DNA of 64,000 nt from contig CAZCQG010000006.1 of assembly GCA_964500775.1 (NCBI GenBank), forward strand, positions 1 through 64,000, in the 5' to 3' direction. The translations under genes and the position numbers were made by a program. Source of the stretch: CAZCQG01 sp964500775 (GTDB lineage: Bacteria; Campylobacterota; Campylobacteria; Campylobacterales; CAZCQG01). Shown in pieces: positions 52,814 to 61,515 of this stretch. The notes beneath the pieces were generated by a model. It searched no databases, was not told the DNA's origin, and worked only from the letters and a program-made list of their open reading frames with translations. Position 1 is the first letter of the stretch. Every line of letters begins with the position of its first letter.

Positions 52814-54148
52814 GTGTTCGATACTCTCACCGATTCGTTTAAAAACGCAATAAACAAAATCAGATTCCACGACGATGACAAAGCGCTGAAAAAAGCGCTT
52901 GAAGAGCTAAAAAAATCGCTCCTCAAATCCGATGTCCACTACAAGGTGGTCAAAACACTTTTAGCGGATGTCGAAAAAGACACCAAAGCCGCAGGTATCG
53001 GCAAGGAGAATTTTCTCAAATCGCTCCAACAAAGGCTCACCGAAATCCTCACCGCTAGAGGCAACTACGGATTCACCTTTGCTTCACGACCTCCGACCGT
53101 CGTTCTTATGGCAGGTTTGCAAGGCTCCGGCAAAACGACCACCACAGGAAAACTCGCCTACAGCCTTAAACTCAAAAGCAAAAAAGTGCTTCTCGTAGCA
53201 TGCGACCTCCAAAGACTAGCAGCCGTCGAACAGCTCAAGCAAATAGGGGCAAGTATCGAAGTGGAGGTCTATAGCGAAGAGAGCAAAGATCCCGTAGCTA
53301 TCGCCAAAAACGCCCTCAAAAAAGCCACCGACGGTCTCTATGACGTACTACTCGTAGATACCGCGGGACGCTTGGCTATAGACGAAGAGCTGATGCGAGA
53401 ACTCAAAGAGGTGAAAAAGGCGCTCAATCCGCATGAGACTTTCTACGTCGTAGATAGCTTGAGCGGTCAAGACGGAGTACGGAGTGCCGAGACTTTCAAC
53501 AACGAAATAGCTCTAAGCGGCGTGATACTCTCAAAATTTGACGGTGACTCCAAAGGGGGTATCGCAATCTCCATCGCCAATCAGCTCAACATCCCGTTAC
53601 GATTCATCGGTATCGGCGAAAAGATGCCAGATCTAGAAGTCTTTATTCCTGAACGAATCGTAAGCAGGCTTATGGGTGCGGGAGACATCACCTCGCTCGC
53701 CGAAAAAACCGCGGCGGTCATCTCCGAAAAAGATGCTAAACAAGTCGCCCATAAAATAAAAAAGGGGCAATTCAATTTCAACGATTTCATCGAACAGATG
53801 GAAAACGTCAAAAAAATCGGCTCAATGAAATCAATCGTTTCGATGCTCCCTGGGCTCGGCGGAATGGCAGACAAGCTCAAAGATCTCGACCTCGATAATA
53901 GTGCAGAGATCAAAGGACTAAAGGCGATGGTAAACTCTATGACTAAAAAAGAGCGGGAGAATCCTGACCTCCTCAATAACAGCAGAAAACGGAGAATCGC
54001 TTTTGGATGCGGGATGGAAGTCAACGAAGTCAATAGGATGATAAAACAGTTCGGCAATGCCGCAAAGATGGCAAAAAAGTTCTCCGGCAAAAAAGGGATG
54101 CAAGACCTTATGGGGATGATGCAAGGACAGGGTAGATTCCCAAGATAA
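52814..54148 (+). CDS. ffh: Signal recognition particle protein
   Basis: Ffh binds 4.5S RNA and nascent membrane proteins and delivers them to FtsY. The 444 residues have the N domain, the G domain with GLQGSGKTTT (101-110), ACDLQRLAAVEQL, LVDTAGRLAIDEELM and SKFDGDSKGGIA, and the methionine-rich M domain from about 300, ending GMQDLMGMMQGQGRFPR. The start is GTG 52814 with AAGGA upstream. First gene of a conserved translation operon (ffh-rpsP-khpA-rimM-trmD-rplS). Confidence 0.97.
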   Translation: MFDTLTDSFKNAINKIRFHDDDKALKKALEELKKSLLKSDVHYKVVKTLLADVEKDTKAAGIGKENFLKSLQQRLTEILTARGNYGFTFASRPPTVVLMAGLQGSGKTTTTGKLAYSLKLKSKKVLLVACDLQRLAAVEQLKQIGASIEVEVYSEESKDPVAIAKNALKKATDGLYDVLLVDTAGRLAIDEELMRELKEVKKALNPHETFYVVDSLSGQDGVRSAETFNNEIALSGVILSKFDGDSKGGIAISIANQLNIPLRFIGIGEKMPDLEVFIPERIVSRLMGAGDITSLAEKTAAVISEKDAKQVAHKIKKGQFNFNDFIEQMENVKKIGSMKSIVSMLPGLGGMADKLKDLDLDNSAEIKGLKAMVNSMTKKERENPDLLNNSRKRRIAFGCGMEVNEVNRMIKQFGNAAKMAKKFSGKKGMQDLMGMMQGQGRFPR

Positions 54149-54224
54149 GTTAATTATAATGATAGTTACAATACAATTGCGCTTTTCTAAAAAAATGGAA
54201 TAATTTTAAACAGGAGAATATTTT

Positions 54225-54458
54225 ATGGCAACCGTTATCAGGTTAACAAGAATGGGTAGAAAAAAGAGACCTTATTACAGAATGGTAGTAACAGACAGCA
54301 GAAAAAAAAGAGACGGTGGATGGATAGAATCTATCGGTACATACGATCCATTGCAAGAGCCTGCGAAAGTGAACGTCGACAAGGCGAGACTTGATTATTG
54401 GAAAGGCGTAGGTGCGAAAATGAGCGAAAGGGTAAAAGCAATCACTGCTTCTATCTAA
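54225..54458 (+). CDS. rpsP: 30S ribosomal protein S16
   Basis: The 77 residues match S16: TVIRLTRMGRKKRPYYRMVVTDSRKKRDGGWIE ... GTYDPLQEP. It helps assemble the 30S 5' domain. The 76-bp AT-rich gap after ffh contains TATAAT-like sequences and could hold an extra promoter, which would allow higher ribosomal protein output than ffh. AGGAG precedes the ATG. Confidence 0.97.
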   Translation: MATVIRLTRMGRKKRPYYRMVVTDSRKKRDGGWIESIGTYDPLQEPAKVNVDKARLDYWKGVGAKMSERVKAITASI

Positions 54459-54474
54459 AAATATCCAAACAATA

Positions 54475-54714
54475 ATGATAGAACAATTCGTACTCGAATA
54501 CGCAAAACTTATAGCCTCCGAACCGGAAAAGATACAAGTGAGCGTCAATGAGATTAATTCCGGCTACAAAGAGCTTGTCATCGTGGCCGGAGAAAATGAT
54601 GCCGGTAAGCTTATCGGCAAGGAGGGGAAGATGATAGGCGCTATCAAGACCCTCATCTCCGGTTGCAAAGCAAAAGACGGAAGCTCTTATAAAGTAATAG
54701 TAAAATCCGCATAA
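54475..54714 (+). CDS. khpA: KH-domain RNA-binding protein
   Basis: The 79 residues form a single KH domain with the loop IGKEGKMIGAIKTLI (the GxxG element is GKEG). KhpA-type proteins bind RNA and are usually encoded between rpsP and rimM, as here. It follows rpsP by 16 bp. Confidence 0.9.
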   Translation: MIEQFVLEYAKLIASEPEKIQVSVNEINSGYKELVIVAGENDAGKLIGKEGKMIGAIKTLISGCKAKDGSSYKVIVKSA

Positions 54715-54723
54715 ACTACTCTT

Positions 54724-55245
54724 TTGAATAATCTCGTAGAAATAGGAAAATTCGGAAAAACCTTCGGTCTAAAGGGGGAGTTGGCACTTCGCCTCTCCAC
54801 CGATTTCCCCGAAGCCATCAAAAAAAACATCAAACTCTACACGAACACCGCAACTTATACGGTAGAACGCTACATACTTGAACGCTCGCTTCTCAAACTC
54901 AAAGAGGTACACACCGTGGATGAAGCCAAAATGCTCACGAACCAAACGGTGTATATGAGCAAAGATGATACATTGGAGTTTTGCGAGTTGGAAGAGGGAG
55001 AATATTTTTGGTTTGACCTTGAAGGCGCGCTTGTTTTTGAGGGGGAGCTTCTGCTTGGAAAAATAGTCGAGATAGAGCGGATAGGAAATGCCGACTATGT
55101 GATCGTAAAGACAGATTCAAAGCTACTCCCGAAATATACAAAAAGTTTTCTCATTCCCTACATAGAGAGGTATGTACTCGAATTTGACAAAGAACAAAAA
55201 AAGCTTTTTGTCAAAGACGCGTTGTCGATACTAGAAGAGAGCTGA
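54724..55245 (+). CDS. rimM: 16S rRNA processing protein
   Basis: RimM helps mature the 30S subunit and binds S19. The 173 residues are read from TTG 54724: VEIGKFGKTFGLKGELALR at the start, EGEYFWFDLEGALVF near 96-110, and a PRC-barrel end with LLPKYTKSFLIPYIERYV. The stop overlaps the trmD ATG. Confidence 0.93.
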   Translation: MNNLVEIGKFGKTFGLKGELALRLSTDFPEAIKKNIKLYTNTATYTVERYILERSLLKLKEVHTVDEAKMLTNQTVYMSKDDTLEFCELEEGEYFWFDLEGALVFEGELLLGKIVEIERIGNADYVIVKTDSKLLPKYTKSFLIPYIERYVLEFDKEQKKLFVKDALSILEES

Positions 55246-55964
55246 TGCGTTTTATCTTCCTTTCACTCTTTCCCGACCTCATCCGTCCTTATTTTGATGA
55301 TTCTATTATGAAAAAAGCACTTGAGAAACAACTTTTTGAAGTCCATTTTCTCAATCTTCGCGATTACTCCGAAAATAAGTACAACAAAGTAGACGACTAT
55401 ATGATAGGGGGCGGAGCGGGATTGCTTTTAGAAGTAGAGACCCTCGGCAGAGCGATAGAGGATATAAAAGCGCGTTACGATAATCCTCATACGATTTTCC
55501 TCACACCGGCTGCAAAGCGTTTTGTACAAAACGATGCCAAAAGATTGGCGCTCAAAAAAAATGTGTTGTTTGTATGCGGCAGATACGAAGGATTTGATGA
55601 ACGGGCGATAGAATCATACGCCGACGAAGTCTTTAGTATCGGCGATTTTGTCCTAAGCGGCGGCGAACTCGCGGCACTTTGTATGTGCGATGCGATTGCT
55701 AGAAACCTCGAAGGGACACTCGGCAATGCACAATCCCTAAGCGGTGAAAGCTTTGAATCCGACCTCTTAGAAGCACCAAACTTTACAAAGCCTGATTTTT
55801 TTAATGATTCCACTTTCCCTTCAGAGTTTATAAAGGGAAACCACAGTAAAATTAGCACCCTTAAAAACAGGATGGCGGAGTTGAAAACCCAATTCCACAG
55901 ACCAGACCTTTTTGGAAGAGTAAAATTTCATAAAAGATTTACCAATCTCAAGGAAAAAAAATGA
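55245..55964 (+). CDS. trmD: tRNA (guanine-N1-)-methyltransferase
   Basis: TrmD makes m1G37 in tRNAs and so prevents frameshifting. The 239 residues contain the SPOUT-fold knot motifs: DYMIGGGAGLLLEVE (46-60), FVCGRYEGFDERAIESYADEVFSIGDFVLSGGELAAL, and the C-terminal NHSKISTLKNRMAE. It overlaps rplS by 4 bp. Confidence 0.97.
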   Translation: MRFIFLSLFPDLIRPYFDDSIMKKALEKQLFEVHFLNLRDYSENKYNKVDDYMIGGGAGLLLEVETLGRAIEDIKARYDNPHTIFLTPAAKRFVQNDAKRLALKKNVLFVCGRYEGFDERAIESYADEVFSIGDFVLSGGELAALCMCDAIARNLEGTLGNAQSLSGESFESDLLEAPNFTKPDFFNDSTFPSEFIKGNHSKISTLKNRMAELKTQFHRPDLFGRVKFHKRFTNLKEKK

Positions 55965-56317
55965 AAAACAAATATATCGAGAATTTCGAGAAGCAACAAA
56001 TCGCTGAAAAGAGCGCTCCTGAATTCAGAGCAGGCGACACGCTAAGACTAGGTATCAGAATCAAAGAAGGTGATAAAACTAGGGTACAAAATTTCGAAGG
56101 TATCTGCATCGCGATGAAAGGTGAAGGCGTAAGCAAAACTTTCACCGTTAGAAAAATGGGTGCTAACAACGTAGGCGTAGAGAGAATCTTCCCCCTTTAT
56201 AGCGAAAGCATCGAAGAAATCGCAGTACTTAGAAAAGGTAGAGTAAGAAGAGCGAAACTTTACTACCTAAGAGACAGAAAAGGGAAAGCAGCGAGAATCA
56301 AAGAGCTTAGAAGCTAA
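55961..56317 (+). CDS. rplS: 50S ribosomal protein L19
   Basis: The 118 residues show the L19 pattern: FRAGDTLRLGIRIKEGDKTRVQNFEGICIAMKGEGVSKTFTVRKMGANNVGVERIFPLYSESIEEI. L19 sits at the 30S-50S interface. Last gene of the operon; its stop codon lies inside a terminator-like hairpin. Confidence 0.97.
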   Translation: MKNKYIENFEKQQIAEKSAPEFRAGDTLRLGIRIKEGDKTRVQNFEGICIAMKGEGVSKTFTVRKMGANNVGVERIFPLYSESIEEIAVLRKGRVRRAKLYYLRDRKGKAARIKELRS

Positions 56318-56346
56318 GCTTCTCTCCTCTTCCCTCTTCTGCTTTT
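56304..56346 (+). terminator. Terminator-like hairpin overlapping the rplS stop
   Basis: AGCTTAG-AAG-CTAAGCT (56304-56320) is a perfect 7-bp stem with a 3-base loop that includes the TAA stop (56315-56317). A pyrimidine-rich tract ending in TTTTTTT follows. The gap between stem and T run makes it a weaker candidate. Confidence 0.4.
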
Positions 56347-56355
56347 CTTCTTTTT

Positions 56356-57069
56356 TTAATCCTTTATACTTCTCAAAAATGCTTGGTAAATTAAATCCAA
56401 CTCTTTATCTTTATCGTCTAGATCAATATCACTTGAACGCAACGCATCCTCGATAAGTCCGATTCTTTTTACGATATATTCAAATAATTGCCTATCAATA
56501 TCGGGAAGTTTATTTTGCTCGGTAGGATTCTTCGCTCGCCCTTTTTCTATGATTCTAGCGGGGATTCCCACCGCGGTAGAATCTTCGGGGACGTTTTTTA
56601 CCACGACGCTGTTTGCCCCTATTTTGCTATTATCCCCCACGGTAATATTGCCGAGTATCTTTGCTCCTGCGCCGATGACTACACCACTCCCTATCGTAGG
56701 GTGTCTTTTGACCCGCTCCAAGCTCGTGCCGCCCAAAGAGACGCATTGGTATATCGTGACATCATCGCCTACCTCGGCAGTCTCTCCTATCACCACACCG
56801 ATACCGTGATCTATAAATACCCGCCGTCCGATTTTTGCCGCAGGATGTATATCGATATTGGTGACAAACTGCGTGAATCCCATAAGGATTCTCGCTAAGA
56901 GGGTAAAACCTTTCCCGTGAAGTCTATGGGCGATTCTGTGGTGCACTATGGCGCACAAACCGGGATAGTTGAAAAAAAGCTCTAGCTTGGATCGTATCGC
57001 CGGATCTTTTTGATAAACGATTCTAAAGTCTTCCCTGATTTGCGCCCAAAGTCCTATTTTTTGCATCAT
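56356..57069 (-). CDS. cysE: Serine O-acetyltransferase
   Basis: CysE makes O-acetylserine for cysteine synthesis. The 237 residues have the helical N-terminal part (IREDFRIVYQKDPAIRSKLELFFNYPGLCAIVHHRIAHRL), and a left-handed beta helix of hexapeptide repeats (DIHPAAKIGRRVFIDHGIGVVIGETAEVGDDVTIYQCVSLGGT) with the catalytic DHG histidine. A C-terminal helical tail, less conserved, ends in LIYQAFLRSIKD. It starts one base after speA ends; the two look co-transcribed. Confidence 0.95.
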   Translation of the reverse strand: MMQKIGLWAQIREDFRIVYQKDPAIRSKLELFFNYPGLCAIVHHRIAHRLHGKGFTLLARILMGFTQFVTNIDIHPAAKIGRRVFIDHGIGVVIGETAEVGDDVTIYQCVSLGGTSLERVKRHPTIGSGVVIGAGAKILGNITVGDNSKIGANSVVVKNVPEDSTAVGIPARIIEKGRAKNPTEQNKLPDIDRQLFEYIVKRIGLIEDALRSSDIDLDDKDKELDLIYQAFLRSIKD

Positions 57070-58914
57070 CTACAGCGCACCTGCCGCCATACTTCTAAGA
57101 TAGCCGTTTTCGCTTAGTATCACGTAGAGTTTTCCCATAATCTCTTTTTTTCTCTCTTCGCCGATGAGTTTTGATTCTTCTATCATTAGTTTCATTCTCC
57201 GCTCTATGTCTTTTACATCATAATCAAGATCTTCGAGCACATCCCAAATACTTTGAGATTCTAACAAGTTTTTGATGGCGTATTTGCCATCCTCGTCGAA
57301 ATCTACACTTATCTCCGTGGGGTGCGTAAAGAGATTGTGCCGCATACCGAGCACCTCTTGATATGCACCGATAAGGAAAAAGCCCAAGAAGTAATCCTCT
57401 TTTTCGACATCTACATCGTGTAGAAAAAGAGGTCTGTTTTTGTTAAACCCTATCTCTCCGTCACTATCGCACGTGATGTCCCAAAGGCTCGCACTTCTCG
57501 TGGGTTTTTCTTTGAGCCTATCTAGCGGCATAACGGGGAAATTTTGTCCAAGCCCCCAATAATCGGGCAAAGACTGGAACATTGAAAAATTCACCAAATA
57601 CCGCTCTTGGACACGCTCTTGTATGCTGATTATATCTTTATGATTTTTGTCTTTGAGGAAATTCACTGCCTTTTTTATAATCAGATGCACCAATACCTCG
57701 GTATTACTCCTGTCTACTAGATCAATATACCCTAGGTCAAATAGTGTCAAGAGCGATTCCATATGGTCTAGCGAATCGTGCAGATATTCGATCGCGTTGT
57801 TTTGATTCATCGTCCGCAAAAGCTCGTTTAGCTCAATAATAAGCTGTGGATTTTGCTCCTTTTCTATGAGCTCTTTACTCTCGTATTCTTGCGAGAATAG
57901 TTCCAACACGGGAGCGGTCAAAACGGAGTGACTCGCGGAGATAAAGCGCCCTGATTCTATAAAAATATCGGGTTCGGGGACTTTTTTATTCACCGCAATA
58001 TCTTTTATGAGATAGATAACGTCACTACTGTATTCATCCAAAGTGTAGTTTCTATCGGTGTACTCCTCGTGCTGCGAATACTCCACCGCCAAGCCGCCGC
58101 CGAGGTTGATAGAATTTAATGCGTGCGCTCCCATTTTTTTGAGTTCGGCATAGAGGTGTCCGGCTTCGCGAAGCGCTTTTTTAAGCGGATGGATGTCGTT
58201 TATCTGCGATCCGATATGGAAATGTATCATCCCGAATCTATCGAGTAGATCGTGTTTCTCTAGTAGTGAAAATGCCACGAGTATCTCGGTGCTCGTCAGT
58301 CCGAATTTAGAATTTATTCCGCCGCTTTTTGCCCAGATTCCGACACCCGAGCTATGGAGTCGCATACGCAAACCGATTTTTGGATAAGGCTTGCCCATCT
58401 CTTTTGTCACTTCGATGATTTGTTCAAGTTCATTCAACCCTTCGATAGTGAGGGTGATGTCATGCCCCATTTGCGCCGCGGCAAATCCTAGTCTGATAAG
58501 TTCTTTGTCTTTAAATCCGTTTACGGTTATGGGCTTCCCTATGTTATTGTATGCCATCGCGATGATAAGCTCGGCTTTACTTCCCGCTTCTAGCCCATAC
58601 TCTAGCTCTTTAGATTTTTCGACGAGTGGCAATACGAAATTTGGAAATTGATTGACCTTCAGAGGAAATACCGCTTTAAATTTTCCGCCGTAGTTATAAT
58701 CTTTTATCGCCTTGTTAAAGCGTTCAAAAATCGTGTTGATCTGTTTTTGTATAAGGTGCGGGAATCGAATAAGCAAAGGTCCCCTATATCCCATCTCCCG
58801 AACCTCTTTGACGATGTCTACAAGTGCAGGCTTGCTTTTATGGTTTATCTTTACCTTCCCCTCTTCGATGACAAAATCGCCGTTACCCCAATAATCTATC
58901 CCGTATCTATTCAT
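57070..58914 (-). CDS. speA: Biosynthetic arginine decarboxylase
   Basis: SpeA converts arginine to agmatine, the first step toward putrescine and spermidine. The 614 residues contain the PLP lysine K86 in AVFPLKVNQ, FHIGSQINDI, NSINLGGGLAVEYSQH, and VHLIIKKAVNF, and end with a C-terminal helical extension typical of the long biosynthetic type. A decarboxylase-specific cysteine motif near the C-terminus appears as SASLWDITCDSDGE. Confidence 0.95.
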   Translation of the reverse strand: MNRYGIDYWGNGDFVIEEGKVKINHKSKPALVDIVKEVREMGYRGPLLIRFPHLIQKQINTIFERFNKAIKDYNYGGKFKAVFPLKVNQFPNFVLPLVEKSKELEYGLEAGSKAELIIAMAYNNIGKPITVNGFKDKELIRLGFAAAQMGHDITLTIEGLNELEQIIEVTKEMGKPYPKIGLRMRLHSSGVGIWAKSGGINSKFGLTSTEILVAFSLLEKHDLLDRFGMIHFHIGSQINDIHPLKKALREAGHLYAELKKMGAHALNSINLGGGLAVEYSQHEEYTDRNYTLDEYSSDVIYLIKDIAVNKKVPEPDIFIESGRFISASHSVLTAPVLELFSQEYESKELIEKEQNPQLIIELNELLRTMNQNNAIEYLHDSLDHMESLLTLFDLGYIDLVDRSNTEVLVHLIIKKAVNFLKDKNHKDIISIQERVQERYLVNFSMFQSLPDYWGLGQNFPVMPLDRLKEKPTRSASLWDITCDSDGEIGFNKNRPLFLHDVDVEKEDYFLGFFLIGAYQEVLGMRHNLFTHPTEISVDFDEDGKYAIKNLLESQSIWDVLEDLDYDVKDIERRMKLMIEESKLIGEERKKEIMGKLYVILSENGYLRSMAAGAL

Positions 58915-58945
58915 TCCGTTTCTCTCTTGTTAAATACAATTTCCG

Positions 58946-58951
58946 TATAAT
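58946..58951 (+). promoter_or_regulatory. Likely -10 box of hisS
   Basis: TATAAT 43 bases before the hisS ATG in the speA-hisS divergent gap. A second AT-rich run (TATAGTTTATT) follows at 58961 and could be an alternative. Confidence 0.45.
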
Positions 58952-58993
58952 TCGCGTAATTATAGTTTATTACATATTTATATTAGGACACTT

Positions 58994-60343
58994 ATGGAGT
59001 TAATTACACCTCGGACACTAAGCGGATTTAAGGACAGACTCCCTAAAGAAGCGATACTCAAACAAAATATTCTACAAAGCGTGAGCGAAGTTTTTAGAAG
59101 CTTTGGATTTGTCCCCATTGAGACACCGCATCTAGAATATGCCGAGATTCTGATAAAACAAGGGAGTGACGAGATTCAAAAAGAGCTCTACCGATTCAAA
59201 GACCACGGCGATAGAGACGTGGCGCTGCGATTTGACCTCACCGTCCCTTTGGCACGATTTATCTCGCAACATAGAGGCGTGCTAGGACTGCCCTTTAAGC
59301 GCTACGCGTTCGGCAATGTATTTCGCGGTGAGCGCGCACAACGTGGAAGATATAGAGAGTTCACCCAGTGTGATTTTGATTTTATCGGGAGTGAGGGAAC
59401 GTACGCCGATGCCGAGACGATTATGGTCATCCACGCTTCGCTTAAAAAAATCGGGGTTGAACATTTCACTATTAGCATCAACAATAGAAAGCTGATGAAC
59501 GGTCTCTGCGAGAGTATCGGTGCAAGTGATGCAATAGAATCTATCTTAAGAATCATCGATAAAATCGACAAAATAGGGGCAGATTCGGTAAAAAATGAAC
59601 TTGTTAGCGAAGTCGGACTAAGTAGCGACAATATCGATGAGATTTTTAGATTTATCTCACTCAAAGAAGAAGATAACGACAGTATAGCCCTTTTAGAAAA
59701 ACTCGCTGCCCTTTTTGATAATGAAAAAATCACCCTTGGAATCCAAGAACTCAAAGAAACGATAGGGTATCTCCATGCAGCGGGTATCGACAAAAAATAC
59801 TACAAGGTAGATCTCTCTATCGCCAGAGGTTTGGGGTACTACACGGGAATCGTATATGAGACGTTTTTGGATGGAAAACGGGACATCGGGAGTGTGAGCT
59901 CGGGTGGGCGATACGATAACCTCACCGCGACATTTAGCAAAGAGGCTATGAGCGGAGTAGGCGCATCTATCGGGATAGACCGTCTTATCGCCGCGCTTGG
60001 TGAAGATGATTTAACCACAAAAGAGACGACAGCGGAGATTCTTGTAGCTCCGATATTTGAAGGTGCGATGGGTCATGCGATACGATGTGCCTCACTGCTA
60101 AGAGAAGCAGGCATCGCTACCGAACTCTTCCCCGAGATCGCAAAGCCAAAAAAAGCACTCAATTACGCAAATAAAAAGGGTCATGAATTTGCCGTTATCA
60201 TCGGCGAAGATGAGACCAAAGAGGGGAAAATCACCCTCAAAGATCTACGAAGCGGGGAGCAAAAAAATATGATTACGCCGCAAGAGGGGCGTGTTTTTGT
60301 CTCGGAGCTAAAACATCAAGCAGCTCCATCCACAAAGATTTAG
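58994..60343 (+). CDS. hisS: Histidyl-tRNA synthetase
   Basis: The 449 residues carry class II motif 1 (SGFKDRLP ... FGFVPIETPHLEYAE), motif 2 (FRGERAQRGRYREFTQCDFD), the histidine-specific block RGLGYYTGIVYE and motif 3 (GVGASIGIDRLIAAL), followed by the anticodon-binding domain (AEILVAPIFEGAMGHAIRCASLLREAGIATEL). The last 71 bp overlap a convergent gene. Confidence 0.95.
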   Translation: MELITPRTLSGFKDRLPKEAILKQNILQSVSEVFRSFGFVPIETPHLEYAEILIKQGSDEIQKELYRFKDHGDRDVALRFDLTVPLARFISQHRGVLGLPFKRYAFGNVFRGERAQRGRYREFTQCDFDFIGSEGTYADAETIMVIHASLKKIGVEHFTISINNRKLMNGLCESIGASDAIESILRIIDKIDKIGADSVKNELVSEVGLSSDNIDEIFRFISLKEEDNDSIALLEKLAALFDNEKITLGIQELKETIGYLHAAGIDKKYYKVDLSIARGLGYYTGIVYETFLDGKRDIGSVSSGGRYDNLTATFSKEAMSGVGASIGIDRLIAALGEDDLTTKETTAEILVAPIFEGAMGHAIRCASLLREAGIATELFPEIAKPKKALNYANKKGHEFAVIIGEDETKEGKITLKDLRSGEQKNMITPQEGRVFVSELKHQAAPSTKI

Positions 60344-60704
60344 AGCTTCTATTTGCCAGCTCAAGATTAAGATCAAGTATCTTTGAGAGCACCTTGATGT
60401 CTCCTCCGTTTAGACGAGGGGATACCAAAAATCTGTCTTGTCCGACATTGAGGTAGCTAAACCCAAAGCTATTTTCGTATCTTTTTTGTGTTCCTACTGC
60501 ATCGTCGCTTTTGAAAACGACGATTCTCCCGTCAAAAGTTTTTGCAAGATGAATATCTCGCTTTTCTAGTTTGATTTTCAATTTCGCAGGAAGCGAGATC
60601 CAAACAAGCTCGCCGTTGTCATTCACATAGCTTTCCGTTTGACCTTTTACCATCACCTCTCTTTTTGTGATAGCGTAGTCGTTGCTCGCATCTATGTACA
60701 ACAT
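60273..60704 (-). CDS. Hypothetical protein, convergent with hisS
   Basis: The 143 residues show an N-terminal half that looks like a small beta-barrel (ELVWISLPAKLKIKLEKRDIHLAKTFDGRIVVFKSDD), then FGFSYLNVGQDRFLVSPRLNGGDIKVLSKILDLNLELANRS and an alanine-rich tail. I do not recognise a family. It overlaps hisS by 71 bp on the opposite strand, unusual but with a sensible length, start region and amino-acid use, so I think it is real. It lies downstream of the CBS gene on the same strand after 67 bp. Confidence 0.6.
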   Translation of the reverse strand: MLYIDASNDYAITKREVMVKGQTESYVNDNGELVWISLPAKLKIKLEKRDIHLAKTFDGRIVVFKSDDAVGTQKRYENSFGFSYLNVGQDRFLVSPRLNGGDIKVLSKILDLNLELANRSSKSLWMELLDVLAPRQKHAPLAA

Positions 60705-60771
60705 TGTTACTTCCTTATTATAAAAATGTTTGACATAAAAGCAAAATATATACCTTTTAGGTTACAAAAAC

Positions 60772-61161
60772 CTAGATTCCCATCTCTTCGATTACCGCCT
60801 TCAAAATATCCGACATAGAGATAATTCCTTCTAATCTATTGTTGCTAAATACAAGCAGTCTCTTGATATTCTGATTAGTCATAAGCTTTGCAACATATTT
60901 TACGTCTAGCTCTTTTGAGATATAGAGCGCGGGCTTCGTACTCACATCATAGACATTGAGCAAATCAATATCGCCGTCATCCGCAATAATCTCCTTGAGT
61001 ATCGTCGTGTAAGTAATAATGCCGTATGCATCGTGTTCGTTTTTTCTGTCGACTACGAGCGATTTTACCTTCTTATCGCGCATCATTTTCATCGCATCGC
61101 GCAATGAACTAAGAGGCGAAACGATATGCACCTCCGTCGTCATTATCTCTTTTACTAACAT
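60772..61161 (-). CDS. CBS-pair domain protein
   Basis: The 129 residues are a bare pair of CBS domains: VKEIMTTEVHIVSPLSSLRDAMKMMRDKKVKSLVV and SKELDVKYVAKLMTNQNIKRLLVFSNNRLEGIISMSDILKA. Such pairs bind adenosine nucleotides and regulate transporters or enzymes. It lies 9 bp after the PII-like gene, so it is likely a second nucleotide-sensing subunit of the DUF1538 operon. Confidence 0.85.
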   Translation of the reverse strand: MLVKEIMTTEVHIVSPLSSLRDAMKMMRDKKVKSLVVDRKNEHDAYGIITYTTILKEIIADDGDIDLLNVYDVSTKPALYISKELDVKYVAKLMTNQNIKRLLVFSNNRLEGIISMSDILKAVIEEMGI

Positions 61162-61170
61162 TTTTTCTCC

Positions 61171-61515
61171 TTATAGCTCTTCTTTGATTTGCTCTTCGAA
61201 CTTTTCTAAGTCTTTGAGATTGAGACCGCTTAAATGCTCTATGGGCAAGCTAAAAGCAAGTCCGCTTCCTTGCGATTCGTTAAGAAATTTTTTTATCTCT
61301 TTAAAGACCTTGACGAGTAATTTTTTCTCTAAAATATAAAGCAGAATAGTCTGTGAACCTTCATACGTCAGCCCGAAAAATGATTTTCGCTCCTCTCCGG
61401 CACTTCCTCTTCCATTCAGAATCGTCACCCCTGCAGCTCCCGCTTCAGACGCTATTTTTCTTGTTTTTTCCTCAAGCTCCTCGGCGACGATCGCCACCAA
61501 AACGGCAAATTTCAT
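61171..61515 (-). CDS. PII-like signal-transduction protein
   Basis: The 114 residues fit the PII superfamily: a beta strand FAVLVAIVAEELEEKTRKIASEAGAAGVTILNGRG, a putative short T-loop region GSAGEERKSFFGLTYEGSQTILLYILEKK, then helix and strand. It has no uridylylation tyrosine in the classical YRGAEY context. PII-like proteins bind ATP, ADP, cAMP or other ligands and gate transporters. It overlaps the DUF1538 gene by 4 bp, so it probably gates that membrane protein. Confidence 0.8.
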   Translation of the reverse strand: MKFAVLVAIVAEELEEKTRKIASEAGAAGVTILNGRGSAGEERKSFFGLTYEGSQTILLYILEKKLLVKVFKEIKKFLNESQGSGLAFSLPIEHLSGLNLKDLEKFEEQIKEEL

